Positions 42,457 through 50,979 of a stretch of DNA of 64,000 nt are shown here, in pieces. The stretch is from Streptomyces finlayi (GTDB lineage: Bacteria; Actinomycetota; Actinomycetes; Streptomycetales; Streptomycetaceae). Every line of letters starts with the position of its first letter. Within the stretch, counting starts at the first letter, position 1. The notes below the pieces were generated by a model. The model was given only the letters and a program-made list of their open reading frames with translations. It did not search any database and had not been told where the DNA came from. The DNA is taken from positions 7,130,001-7,194,000 of the forward strand of contig NZ_CP045702.1 in NCBI RefSeq assembly GCF_014216315.1, written 5' to 3'. The position numbers were made by a program, and so were the translations under genes.

Positions 42457-43914
42457 TCACGTCGGCCGCTCCAGGAGCAGCACACGCACATTGAGGAGGC
42501 GGAGCGTCCGTACGACGTCGAACTCCCCGCGCAGCAGCGACCCCTTCTCGCCCGGCAGGGCGGCGAAGGGGTCGCCGTTCCCTGCGGAAACGAGCCAGAC
42601 GCGCCGGTGGGACGCCGCGCAGGGACGAGGGTCCGGGCACTCCCCGGCCGCGTAACCCGCCTCCTCCCGCGGGGACGTGTGCAGGAACACGTCCTTTGGG
42701 CGGGGGCCCGAGCGGAGTTCGTAGTCGAGGCCTCGGCGCGCGTGGCGCCGAGGCGTGTACGCGATGCCGTCACCGGGCCGCTGCGCCTCCAGTACCGCCT
42801 GGGCGGCGGCACGGTAGTCCGGCTCGCGTGGCGTGTTCCGTGTGGTGTGCTCCCTCGCGGACGATGCCAGCAGGACGAGGAGGGCAGCCGGTACGGCGAC
42901 GCACCACCGGGCCGCGCGTGGCCGTGCCGCACCGAGCCGGGCGGCCGCACCGCGGATGCCGACGACGGCCAGGAGGATCCAGGCGGGGAGGGTGAACAGC
43001 AGATAGCGGTCGAGGAAGAGGTGCAGCCAGGGAGCCGTCAGCAGGGTCAACAGGAACGGGGCGACGGCCCAGACGGCAAGGAGTGTCACGTGCGTGCCCC
43101 GCCGCGTCGTGGCGAGCGCGAAGGCCGCGCCGCCGAACACGACGGCCGTCAGGGCGGGGAATCGGACGAGCATGTGGGGCATGGCCGCGATGTCGTTCCA
43201 GGCCGTGGTGTTCCAGCCGATCTGGCCCGCCTGGGTCCGTGCCAGGAGGACGAGGGGGAGCGTGGCCGCGAGACCGCACGTCACCGCGGCGATCCAGCCC
43301 CGGGTCACGGGCCGCCCCTGACGCCGCGAGGACAGGACGGCGGCCCCGTGGGCCGCTGCCACGGCGAGGGCGACGAGGTGGGACCAGCCGATGAGGGGAA
43401 GCGTCACCGCGTACAGCGCCCAGCGGCGGGGCCGCGGCGATTCCAGGGCCCGCAGCAGTGCCAGTACCGAGAGCAGCACGGCGAGCACGGCGAAGGCGTA
43501 GGGCCTGGCCTCCTGGCCGTACCGGACGACGGTGGGGGTGAGCGCGAAGAGGAGCCCTGCGGTGAGCCCGCCGCCGAGGGTGCCGACGGTTCGGCGGCCG
43601 ATGACCCCCACCAGCCCCGCCGCCGCCGCCATGGCCAGGGCGGAGGGCATCCGGAGAGCCGGGGGCGAGACCCCGAAGACCGAGCTCCAGACATGCATGA
43701 ACGCGTAGTAGGGCGCCAGTGCCAGATCCACGTTCCGGACGAGCCGTAACAGGTCGGCCGGGGGCAGTGAAGCCGCCCACCAGGTGGCGTGCTCGTCCCG
43801 CCACATACTGCGCCCGCCGATGCCCCACAGGCAGGCGAGCAGGGTCGTGGCCGCGGGGACGAGGAAGACGGCACCCCCGCGCCCTCGTGAATCCCCGCAT
43901 GGTGCGGTCGTCAT
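42457..43914 (-). CDS. GT39/ArnT-like membrane glycosyltransferase
   Basis: 485 residues from the ATG at 43914. About ten to eleven membrane helices. The first external loop holds WRDEHATWWAASLPPADLLRLV, the Asp-Glu motif typical of dolichyl-phosphate-mannose/undecaprenyl-sugar transferases of GT-C fold. LTPTVVRYGQEARPYAFAVLAVL is the standard second loop. The C-terminal 110 residues are soluble and extracytoplasmic. Likely uses a polyprenyl-phosphate sugar to modify protein or wall polymer. The acceptor is unknown. ATGs at 43944 and 43995 (GTG) are possible longer starts. Confidence 0.85.
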   Translation of the reverse strand: MTTAPCGDSRGRGGAVFLVPAATTLLACLWGIGGRSMWRDEHATWWAASLPPADLLRLVRNVDLALAPYYAFMHVWSSVFGVSPPALRMPSALAMAAAAGLVGVIGRRTVGTLGGGLTAGLLFALTPTVVRYGQEARPYAFAVLAVLLSVLALLRALESPRPRRWALYAVTLPLIGWSHLVALAVAAAHGAAVLSSRRQGRPVTRGWIAAVTCGLAATLPLVLLARTQAGQIGWNTTAWNDIAAMPHMLVRFPALTAVVFGGAAFALATTRRGTHVTLLAVWAVAPFLLTLLTAPWLHLFLDRYLLFTLPAWILLAVVGIRGAAARLGAARPRAARWCVAVPAALLVLLASSAREHTTRNTPREPDYRAAAQAVLEAQRPGDGIAYTPRRHARRGLDYELRSGPRPKDVFLHTSPREEAGYAAGECPDPRPCAASHRRVWLVSAGNGDPFAALPGEKGSLLRGEFDVVRTLRLLNVRVLLLERPT

Positions 43915-44006
43915 CCGTCCCCCGGTTCGAAGCTGCCGCTCCATGAGAACCGGTGAACGCGTCCGGGGCGGACGGACAGCGGAACTCCGCTGCAAGACCT
44001 GGTGAA

Positions 44007-44055
44007 CACTCGGCCGGGCCGGGCCGGGCCGGTGGTGGCCCGGCCCGGCCGAGTG
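44007..44055. terminator. Very long perfect hairpin terminator
   Basis: CACTCGGCCGGGCCGGGCC (44007-44025) and its exact reverse complement (44037-44055) form a 19-bp stem with an 11-nt loop. It lies just downstream of the truncated gene at 44059-44270 and before the GT39 gene. Confidence 0.9.
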
Positions 44056-44058
44056 AGG

Positions 44059-44270
44059 TCAGAGGACCGGTGCCAGGGAGGTCAGCGCCGCCACGGGGTC
44101 GTCGCCGACCGGGGCGAGGACCGAGTGGGTCACGCCCGCTTTCCGAAGCGCCGCCGGCCGTCTCCGTACCTGCTCCAGGGTCCAGGCCAGGGCGAGTTCG
44201 GCCACCCACCACCAGCCGTCCCGCGATGTCCGTACAGCGAGTGCCGGGGGCGATCCCCCCGCGGCCGACC
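44059..44270 (-). pseudogene. C-terminal gene fragment, possibly LLM-type flavin-dependent oxidoreductase
   Basis: A coding-like frame reads WWWVAELALAWTLEQVRRR, then AALRKAGVTHSVLAPVG and DDPVAALTSLAPVL before its stop. The final part resembles the end of F420/flavin luciferase-like oxidoreductases, but the match is too short for certainty. No start codon or N-terminal part exists; the phytase gene begins its stop only 34 nt upstream. A deletion scar with its original terminator kept. Confidence 0.45.
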
Positions 44271-44303
44271 CCGGCCGCCCGGAGGCGGTGTTCGTGTGCC
44301 CGG

Positions 44304-45620
44304 TCAGTCGGTGTCGCGAGGGTCGAACGACGTGGTGTCGGTCGTCAGCGGCTCAGGGAACGCACCGGCGACGGCATCCCACGCGGTGAACTTGAAGTTG
44401 GTGCCCTCCCGGTCTCCGTCCGCCGGAGCGGCCTCGCCGTCATGGGTGATCAGCATGCCCTTCGGGAAGGAGCGGCCCAGCGGAACGTTGACGACGGTGG
44501 AGCCGTCGGAGTGCTGCACACCGTCGGTCGCGGGACCGTCGGCGACGGTGAAGGAGCCGACGTAGTCGTTGGTGCCCTCCCGCTCGTACACGGCGAAGGC
44601 GTTGTCGCCCTGGCTGGAGGCGAGCACATAGCCGGCGCCGTCGGCCGCGTGGTAGACGGTGACGCCCTCGGCGTCCGCGCTCAGGTTCTTCCCGCCGAAT
44701 CCGGGGTCGGCGGCGGTGTCGAGGACGCACTCCTCCTCGGTGGCGTCGTACGTCCAGGGCGTGCCGTACTCACGGACGCGGTCCATCACCTCGGGAGTCT
44801 CGAACTCCTCGTCGTCGAGCTCGATGCGCCACAGCCCCACGGCCTCCTGGGCGGCGTAGAGGACGTGCTCCTCCTGGTCGACGGCCATGCCCTCGACCTG
44901 CGGGCGCTCGCCCGGGTCCGCGCACGGCGTCCAGTCGGTGCCGTCCGGCAGGGTGAAGGCGCCGGGGAGGTCCAGGGTGTCCTCGGTCGTGTAACCCACC
45001 CGGCCGCCGATGTCCTGCAGTTCGAGCAGCCTGAGCCGGCTCTCCTCACGCTGCGAGACCACGACATAGGCGTCGTCGTCGTCACTGAACGCGGCGAGGC
45101 CGTAGGACGTGCGCTGGTCGTCCACCTCGGACTCGCTCGCGGCGAAGACCGGCTTCACACCAGGAGCAGTCACGTCCTTCAGGGGCGCCCTTCCCGCCGC
45201 GACGGCCGCGGGGTCGATCACGAAGGCGCGTATCCGGTCGCGGCCCCGGTCGCTCACGAGCGCCAGGTCCCGCTTCGTGCCGCCCAGCCGGAAGCCGTAC
45301 ACGATGTCGACGTTGTTGAACCGGCCGGCGGCGGCGTCCTCGCCCGGGGCCGCCGGAGCGGCGATGTGCTGGAGCCTCTTGCCGTCGAGGCCGTACACGT
45401 CGAGGCCGGCCTCCTTGAGAGTCCCGATCACGATGCTGCGCCCCGGGTTGTCGGGATCGACCCAGACCGCGGGGTCGTCGGCATCGGCGTTGCCGCCGGC
45501 CTCGTCGTCGTACACGGCGGGCGTCTCCACGCGCGCGTGGACGGAAACCGAGCCGACCGCGGAAGCCCCGGTGACCATCATGAGGGAGGCGGCCAGTGCT
45601 GTCAGAGCGGAAGCGCTCAT
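44304..45620 (-). CDS. Secreted beta-propeller phytase
   Basis: 438 residues from the ATG at 45620, after GAGGAG. A signal peptide (SALTALAASLMMVTGASA) is followed by the BPP core. DDPAVWVDPDNPGRSIVIGTLKEAGLDVYGLDGK, read in two parts DDPAVWVDPDNP and VIGTLKEAGLDVY, is diagnostic. Further calcium-site aspartates are in NNVDIVYGF and ALVSDRGRDRIRAF. VEGMAVDQEEHVLYAAQEAVGLWRI continues the propeller. It removes phosphate from calcium phytate in soil. No phosphate-regulator box was recognised upstream. Confidence 0.93.
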   Translation of the reverse strand: MSASALTALAASLMMVTGASAVGSVSVHARVETPAVYDDEAGGNADADDPAVWVDPDNPGRSIVIGTLKEAGLDVYGLDGKRLQHIAAPAAPGEDAAAGRFNNVDIVYGFRLGGTKRDLALVSDRGRDRIRAFVIDPAAVAAGRAPLKDVTAPGVKPVFAASESEVDDQRTSYGLAAFSDDDDAYVVVSQREESRLRLLELQDIGGRVGYTTEDTLDLPGAFTLPDGTDWTPCADPGERPQVEGMAVDQEEHVLYAAQEAVGLWRIELDDEEFETPEVMDRVREYGTPWTYDATEEECVLDTAADPGFGGKNLSADAEGVTVYHAADGAGYVLASSQGDNAFAVYEREGTNDYVGSFTVADGPATDGVQHSDGSTVVNVPLGRSFPKGMLITHDGEAAPADGDREGTNFKFTAWDAVAGAFPEPLTTDTTSFDPRDTD

Positions 45621-45757
45621 GATGCTCCTCAGTAGCGTTGCGGACCTGCGAGACGCTATGGGCACCCGGTGTGGACAGCGGACCGGCACGGTGAATCCCG
45701 GATGACTCCATCGGCGCCGGATGTTCAGGCAGCAGACACCGAGGCACCCGCGCGCGT

Positions 45758-46595
45758 CTACGGGGAGGGCAGGCGCAGGGTGAGGGGCCGGAGCGGCACG
45801 TCCGTCCTGCCCGGCGCCCCGGCGGGCAGATGGATCCGCGCCTCCCGGCCCGTTTCGATGTCGCTGATCAGCTGCTCCAGGGCGGCGGCGTGCGGAACCG
45901 GCCACTGGTGGTGGAGTGAGGCCAGCGTGCGCCGGGCGCGGCGCAACGCTCTTCTCCTGCGCCCCTGCTGACAGTCCACCAGGGCCAGTGCGTACCGTGC
46001 GATGAGACAGGCCCAGGTGTCGCCGCGCCGGCCGGGCCCGCTGAGAGCGCGCCGGGCGGTACGCCGCGCCGCGGTGGCACCCAGACCGGCCTGCGCCGCG
46101 AGACTCACCGCCGTGGACGGGCCGGACGGTGCGTCCACGGGGGTGGTGCCGGCCGCCTCGTGGAAGTGTTCGGCCGCGGCCGACAGGTCGCCGCGGTACA
46201 GGGCCGAGGATTCCGGCCGAGGCGAGGCGGGTGAGGCAGACCCCGACCTGGTGCGGGGCGACACTATCGCCCACACAGAGGGACTCGGCCGCCGCGGTGT
46301 CGAAGGACGCCGCGAACACACTGGTCCGTGCCCATACGATCCGGTCCGTCCGGTCGCAGAGCGCGTACGCCGACCCGATGGCACGGCGCAGCGACCGATG
46401 GCGGGGCAGCGGCATCGCGGGGCCGGCCAGCCGCCCCTGGCGGTGGTGCACCAGCTCGGCCAGCGCGGGTACGTCGTAGTGGCTCAGCTGGCGCGCGGCC
46501 GGCTCGATGGCGAGAGGCAGACCGCCCAGATCGCGGCAGATGTCCCGCGCGGCCTCCAGGTCCCCGCCCGTGGCGCCGAAGTCCTCCGTTGTCGT
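45758..46595 (-). pseudogene. AfsR/LuxR-like STAND ATPase regulator, broken
   Basis: The upstream half reads GDLEAARDICRDLGGLPLAIE, VPALAELVHHRQGRL and HRSLRRAIGSAYALC, the ATPase-to-winged-helix region of Streptomyces STAND regulators. At about 46,205-46,225 the frame changes and the text jumps to ALYRGDLSAAAEHFHEAAG and ARYALALVDCQQGRRRRAL, the C-terminal TPR-like end. The P-loop, most of the middle and any DNA-binding domain are missing. At least one internal deletion and one frameshift. Confidence 0.7.
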
Positions 46596-46790
46596 CCCCG
46601 AGGAGTCCCGCCGCCTCGTCGAGCAGCGGAACATCGGCGGGTGTCCACGTTCCCTCACTCGCGGACCAGGAGCGCACCGGCTTCGAGGACCCGAGCGGCG
46701 ACGCCGTCCTGCTGGCCAGGTCGAGGATCTCGTCATGGAGCTCGGTGACGACGCGGCCCTCGGTGGTGAGGCCGAGGGAGGCCGGATGCA
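46583..46790 (-). pseudogene. HelD/HelR-type helicase fragment
   Basis: About 65 codons read ELHDEILDLASRTASPLGSS and then TWTPADVPLLDEAAGLLGDD, a segment characteristic of actinobacterial HelD/HelR RNA-polymerase-recycling ATPases, which have similar TPADxPLLDEAAELLG text. Nothing of the Walker motifs remains. It abuts the STAND fragment, another junction of unrelated pieces. From 46791 to 47027 I see no gene. Confidence 0.55.
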
Positions 46791-47027
46791 GCACCCGCGC
46801 GTAGGCGTCGAGCCCGGGCGCGGCGACGCCTGCCACCGTGCCGAACGCGCCCCGGCCCGGGGTGCGTTCGGTGAGCCACCGGGCCGGGCCGAGATCCGCG
46901 CTCCGTACGTGCAGGCGTCCGTAGCGTTGGGGGCTGGGAACCGGTCCACCGGGGGATGGCCGTTCATGCGGCACAGTCTGCACGCGAGTGCGGTGCCGCG
47001 CGTGACGCCCGCGCCGGTCAGCGCCGG

Positions 47028-48437
47028 TCAGCGCTGGAAGGGCATCGTCCAGCAGTTGGACGCGACGGCCTTGCCCGCGAGACGGTCCGTCAGCCAGGAG
47101 ATCGCCTCGCCCTGGTCGGTGATGAGCGGCACCAGATGGTTGGTGAGGAGCTTGTCGCCGAGGTTGGGGAGCTCGATGGCGTCGTAGGTGACACCGGCGC
47201 CCTTGCGGCACCAGTCCACGGCGAGTTGGCGTGCCTGGTCGTGCGGAACGATGTCGTCCTGGACGCCGGTCGCCACCCGGACCGGCCCCGTGGGCTTCGT
47301 GCCGCCGATGCGCTGTCGGTCGAGCGCAGCCTGCGCCCGCGGCTCCGCGGCGATGATGCCGCCGAGTGACATGCCGCTGGTGGTCCACCTGGTGCTCTTC
47401 GTGAAGCCGTAACCGAAGATCGCGTCGCCCACGCACATGGTGGAGGCGTCCTTGAGCGCGGCCCGCCCCGTGGCGTTGATGCTGGCTTCGACGACCTTCC
47501 GCAGATCGGGATCGGCCTGCGCGAAACCGTTGACGGACCAGGCCAGGGCTCCGGCCAGAGCGCTGCCGTCGATCCCCTTCATCACCGCCGTCAGGTCCGC
47601 GGGCGGCGCGCCCGCGTAGGTACCCGCGAGCTTGACGTCGGGTGCGTACGAGGACTGCAGTTCGGCGGCCGAGGCGCTGGCCCCGCCGCCCTGGCTGTAG
47701 CCGTACAGGCCGACGCGCGAGTCGGCGGTGACCGACGCCCCCGGCACCGTGCGCGCGGCGCGCGCCGCGTCCAGCAGGGCGTGTCCCTGGTCGAGCCGGT
47801 TGACGTAGGTGTGGAGCCGGTCCGTGGCGCCGAGGCCGACGTAGTCGGTGACCACCACCGCGGCTCCGGTGGACAGCAGCCGGTATATGGCCAGTGCCTC
47901 GTAGCCGACCGCGAGGGTCTCGCCGGTCAGCCGCAGCGGGTACTGGAGCGACAGCGAGGGCGCGCACTGGTCGCCCTGGCCCACGGTGCCCGAGGCCACC
48001 GCAACCAGCGGGCGCGGCCCGGTGCCCTTCCAGGCGGCGGACGGTTCGATGTAGGCGCCGGTCACCGCGACCGGCTGCCCGCCCGAATCCGTGGACCTGT
48101 ACATCAGCCGGGTCGCCGTGCCCGGCATCGGGCGCCCGTCGAGGCCGGGGATGGACAGTCCGAGCGGCAGCGCCTCGCTCCGTATCAAGGCACCGTTGAC
48201 CGCGGGCAGTTCGGCGGGCGGGTTGTAGAAGGCGGGAATGGTCACCCCTCTGGACACCACGGGATCCGATCCCGCGGCGTCGGCGGACGCCGGTACGGCG
48301 TAAGTCCCCACGCAGGCCGCGGCCGCCACAGCGACGGCCAGCACGCGCAGGGCGCCCGGGCCTTGCCGGGGGCGGTGGGGGGTCGCCGGACGGGGGATGC
48401 CGAAAGTGGAACGTGAACGGGTGCTCTTGCGGCTCAC
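47028..48437 (-). CDS. Secreted lipase (secretory LIP-family alpha/beta-hydrolase)
   Basis: 469 residues. The GTG at 48437 follows GAGGAG. A long basic region precedes the signal core (LAVAVAAAACVGTYAVPASA). The fold and order match fungal/actinobacterial secretory lipases: MPGTATRLMYRSTDSGGQPVAVTG, VVVTDYVGLGATDRL and nucleophile Ser248 in GYSQGG. A late VATGVQDDIVPHDQAR holds the acid Asp; NHLVPLITDQG near the end supplies the His. Hydrolyses triacylglycerols or esters outside the cell. Its promoter region contains a clear inverted repeat. Confidence 0.9.
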   Translation of the reverse strand: MSRKSTRSRSTFGIPRPATPHRPRQGPGALRVLAVAVAAAACVGTYAVPASADAAGSDPVVSRGVTIPAFYNPPAELPAVNGALIRSEALPLGLSIPGLDGRPMPGTATRLMYRSTDSGGQPVAVTGAYIEPSAAWKGTGPRPLVAVASGTVGQGDQCAPSLSLQYPLRLTGETLAVGYEALAIYRLLSTGAAVVVTDYVGLGATDRLHTYVNRLDQGHALLDAARAARTVPGASVTADSRVGLYGYSQGGGASASAAELQSSYAPDVKLAGTYAGAPPADLTAVMKGIDGSALAGALAWSVNGFAQADPDLRKVVEASINATGRAALKDASTMCVGDAIFGYGFTKSTRWTTSGMSLGGIIAAEPRAQAALDRQRIGGTKPTGPVRVATGVQDDIVPHDQARQLAVDWCRKGAGVTYDAIELPNLGDKLLTNHLVPLITDQGEAISWLTDRLAGKAVASNCWTMPFQR

Positions 48438-48498
48438 AGGTCACTCCTCGCACTGCTCCGATGGGGTGAGCGCAAGCTAGCAACGATGCGTACCGAAG

Positions 48499-48530
48499 GT
48501 AACTCACCGGTAAGTTACGCTCCGGTAACT
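48499..48530. promoter_or_regulatory. GTAACT operator cluster between lipase and nitrobindin-like genes
   Basis: GTAACT (48499-48504) and AGTTAC (48513-48518) form a perfect inverted repeat with an 8-nt spacer. A third GTAACT half-site follows at 48525-48530. The sequence is AT-richer than its surroundings. It is 60 nt before the lipase start and 110 nt before the rightward gene, so one regulator, probably TetR- or MarR-type, could control both. Confidence 0.6.
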
Positions 48531-48640
48531 ATCTGCCCCTGGCCGCCGCAGCAGGGCAGGTGCTCCTTCGGCGGACCGGGGCCGCCGGACAGGCCCTAGG
48601 CTTCCGGTCGGCACCCGGCCCCGACCCAGGAGCGCACACC

Positions 48641-49189
48641 ATGTCCGATCCCGTGCAGCAGTACCCGTTCCCCGACGCCTTCCAGGCGGACGAACCGCCT
48701 GCGCCTCACCCGCTGCTCGCACCGGTGCTGGGGCTTCTGGGTACCTGGACCGGACAGGGCCGAGGGGGGTACCCGACGCTCGACGCGGAGTTCTCGTACG
48801 CGCAGGAGGTCGTCTTCAGCCACGACGGGCGGCCTTTCCTCCATTACGAGGCGCGGGCCTGGCTGCTCGACGCGGACGACGTGCCGCTGCGGCCCTCGGC
48901 CCGGGAGAGCGGCTGGTGGCGTCTGCAGCCCGACGGGCACGTCGAAGCCCTCATCACGCAGCCCACCGGCATCGCGGAGATCTCGTCCGGCCGCGCGGGC
49001 GCCGGCTCGGTCGACCTCGTCACCCGGCAGGTGGCCCGCACGCCCACGGCCAAGGAGGTCGAGGCCACGCGGCGCCGCTACACCCTCACGGACACGGACA
49101 CGCTCGACTTCGTCCACGACCTCGCGGCGGTCGGCCGGCCCCTGCAGCACCATCTCTCGGCGCGGCTCCGGCGCACCGGCGGCAGATGA
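48641..49189 (+). CDS. Nitrobindin-family heme-binding beta-barrel protein
   Basis: 182 residues from the ATG at 48641, after AGGAG. The family signature LGLLGTWTGQGRGGYPTLDAEFSYAQEVVF is unmistakable (GxWxGxGxGxYP). GRPFLHYEARAWLLD and RESGWWRLQPDGHVEALITQPTG follow. A C-terminal HxHL-type pair (QHHLSARLRR) may include the heme-ligating His. The family isomerises peroxynitrite or binds NO through ferric heme. Soluble, single gene. Confidence 0.9.
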   Translation: MSDPVQQYPFPDAFQADEPPAPHPLLAPVLGLLGTWTGQGRGGYPTLDAEFSYAQEVVFSHDGRPFLHYEARAWLLDADDVPLRPSARESGWWRLQPDGHVEALITQPTGIAEISSGRAGAGSVDLVTRQVARTPTAKEVEATRRRYTLTDTDTLDFVHDLAAVGRPLQHHLSARLRRTGGR

Positions 49190-49217
49190 CCGCTCTCCGG
49201 CAGCCGGCGACCTGGCC

Positions 49218-49279
49218 GGGGCACGGGGCACGGGGCACGGGGCACGGGGCACGGCACGAGGCACGGCGCACGAGGCACG
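49218..49279. repeat. 7-bp tandem repeat GGGGCAC, five perfect copies plus degenerate copies
   Basis: Five exact GGGGCAC units occupy 49218-49252, followed by related GGCACGA, GGCACGG, CGCACGA and GGCACGC steps to about 49279. It lies between the nitrobindin stop and the end of the convergent ROK gene and may vary in length among strains. Confidence 0.85.
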
Positions 49280-49302
49280 CGGCGCCTTGCCGGTGCGCCG
49301 GT

Positions 49303-50523
49303 TCAGCCGGCGCCCGCACCGCCGTCGCGGGAGAGCGCGGCCAGCCGGGCGTCCGCGCGGTCGGGGGCGTAGAGCCGGTCGACGACCATGATGGCGGCGC
49401 CGGTCAGGGCCGCGTGCTCGCCGAGGGCGGATACGGTCACCGAGAGATGGGCGGTGGTCCGGGGGAGTGCCCGCTGATAGAGGAGTTCCCTGACCCCCGT
49501 GAGGAACGGGGTTCCGGCGAGGTCTCCCGCGAGTACCAGGACACCGGGGTTGAGCAGGGTCACCACCGTGACCAGGACCTCGCCGACGCGCTGTCCGGCC
49601 TCGCGGGCGAACCGCACGGCGTCGGGCTGGCCCGCCGCCAGATGGTCCCGTACACCGGACCCCGATGCGGTGGGAACACCGGCCGCCGTGAGCCGCTGCG
49701 CGATGGAGCGGCCGCTGGCCACCGCGGCCAGACAGCCGTAGGAGCCGCACATGCAGAGTGCGTCGGGGCGGTCGTGGAGCCGGATGTGCCCGATGTCGCC
49801 CGCCCCGCCGTCGATGCCGCGGTAGACCTCGCCTCCGACGACGACTCCCGCGCCGATGCCGGTCGACGCCTTGACCAGGACGAACGCCCCGCAGTCCGGG
49901 TGGTTGCGGCGCTGCTCGGCCAGCGCCATCAGATTGGCGTCGTTGTCGAGGAGGACGGGAAGCGGATTGCCGGCGGGCAGCGGAGCGATGTGCTCGGCGA
50001 AGGCCTCGCGCATCCGCTCCGGTACGGGGAACCGGTCCCAGCCGGGCATGATCGGTGGCTGCACGATCCGTGCGGACTCCTGGTCGACCGGCCCCGGCAC
50101 CGAGAGGCCGATCCCGCAGACCCGTCCGGGCGCCGTGCCCGCCCGGTCGAGGAGCAGGCCGAACCAGCGGGCCAGCCTGTCCAGGACCAGGTCGGGACCG
50201 TCCGATATCACCAGCTCGCCCGTACGTTCGGCGAGGACCGTGCCGGCGAGGTCGAGAACGGCGGCGCGGCCGTGGCGCGTCTCCAGATCGGCCACGAGTA
50301 CGACGGCGTGCGTCGGGTCGAACTCCAGCCGGGCGGAGGGTCGCCCTCCGGTGGACGTGCCGGCCGATCCCCGGAGCCAGCCGGCGCCGAAGAGCTGGTC
50401 CAGGCGCTGCCCGACGGTCGACCGGGACAGCCCCGTCGCCTGCTGCAACTCGCCGCGGGTGGTGGCCTCGCCGCTGCGGACGAGCCGCAGCAGGTGTCCC
50501 GCACTCGCCCGGTTTCCTGCCAT
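49303..50523 (-). CDS. ROK-family transcriptional regulator
   Basis: 406 residues. An N-terminal winged helix (LRLVRSGEATTRGELQQATGLSRSTVGQRLDQL) is followed by a ROK sugar-kinase-like domain: VLVADLETRHGRAAVLDLAG, GIGLSVPGPVD, LLDNDANLMALAE, GIGAGVVVGGEVYRG, GDIGHI and the zinc-binding CMCGSYGCLAAVASG. It probably represses sugar uptake genes until a sugar binds. The gene directly upstream on the same strand is the broken sugar ABC permease, so its original regulon partner has been damaged. Confidence 0.92.
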   Translation of the reverse strand: MAGNRASAGHLLRLVRSGEATTRGELQQATGLSRSTVGQRLDQLFGAGWLRGSAGTSTGGRPSARLEFDPTHAVVLVADLETRHGRAAVLDLAGTVLAERTGELVISDGPDLVLDRLARWFGLLLDRAGTAPGRVCGIGLSVPGPVDQESARIVQPPIMPGWDRFPVPERMREAFAEHIAPLPAGNPLPVLLDNDANLMALAEQRRNHPDCGAFVLVKASTGIGAGVVVGGEVYRGIDGGAGDIGHIRLHDRPDALCMCGSYGCLAAVASGRSIAQRLTAAGVPTASGSGVRDHLAAGQPDAVRFAREAGQRVGEVLVTVVTLLNPGVLVLAGDLAGTPFLTGVRELLYQRALPRTTAHLSVTVSALGEHAALTGAAIMVVDRLYAPDRADARLAALSRDGGAGAG

Positions 50524-50925
50524 CCGTGCTGTCCTCGTTCTCTCTCTTCGTTCTCTTCGTTCTCTTCGTTCTCCGAGCTCCGCCGTGCGGCCTCAGCCCT
50601 TGTCCGCATTGTCCGCGCCGCTGGTCAGACCCTCGGTGAGCAGGCGTTCGGCTGCGAAGAACAGGAGTACCACGGGGATGGTGAGAACGACGGAACCGGC
50701 CATCAGAACGGTCTTGGACACCTCCAGGCCGTTGCCCGGCTGCTGGAGCCCAGCGAGACCGTCCACCGGTCCGGTGAAGCCGCCAGGAACAGGAGCGCGA
50801 AGGGGAACTCGTTCAAGGCGATCATCTCTTCCTCCTGTGTGGATACCCCGTGCTTTGGCTCGGGGGGAATCTCAGTCCCTGCGGAGCAGGGCGGTGGGCT
50901 GGGATTCGGTGCCAGGGCGGATTCC

Positions 50926-50965
50926 GGTGCCGCGACCCGCAGGTTTGATCTTAAGTCGCGGCACC
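50926..50965. repeat. Left-end hairpin of the TnpB element
   Basis: GGTGCCGCGAC (50926-50936) and GTCGCGGCACC (50955-50965) form a perfect 11-bp stem with an 18-nt loop, ending 14 nt before the tnpB start. It may be the left-end structure bound by a TnpA in trans, or a control element for tnpB. Confidence 0.7.
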
Positions 50966-50979
50966 GCTAGTTTGTGAGC

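Noticed and set aside
46264..48507. Very long minus-strand open frame across the lipase and HelD fragment
   Set aside because: It is an alternative frame of the lipase gene, Arg/Gly/Pro-rich throughout, and only its last part coincides with real (fragmentary) coding sequence.
49218..49279. CRISPR-like repeat
   Set aside because: Seven-bp units without spacers; a minisatellite, not a CRISPR array.
50817..50830. Start of a small protein at the ATG at 50825-50823 on the minus strand (with AGGAGG upstream)
   Set aside because: The frame simply continues the downstream permease remnant; the ribosome-site-like AGGAGG belongs to the left end of the TnpB element.
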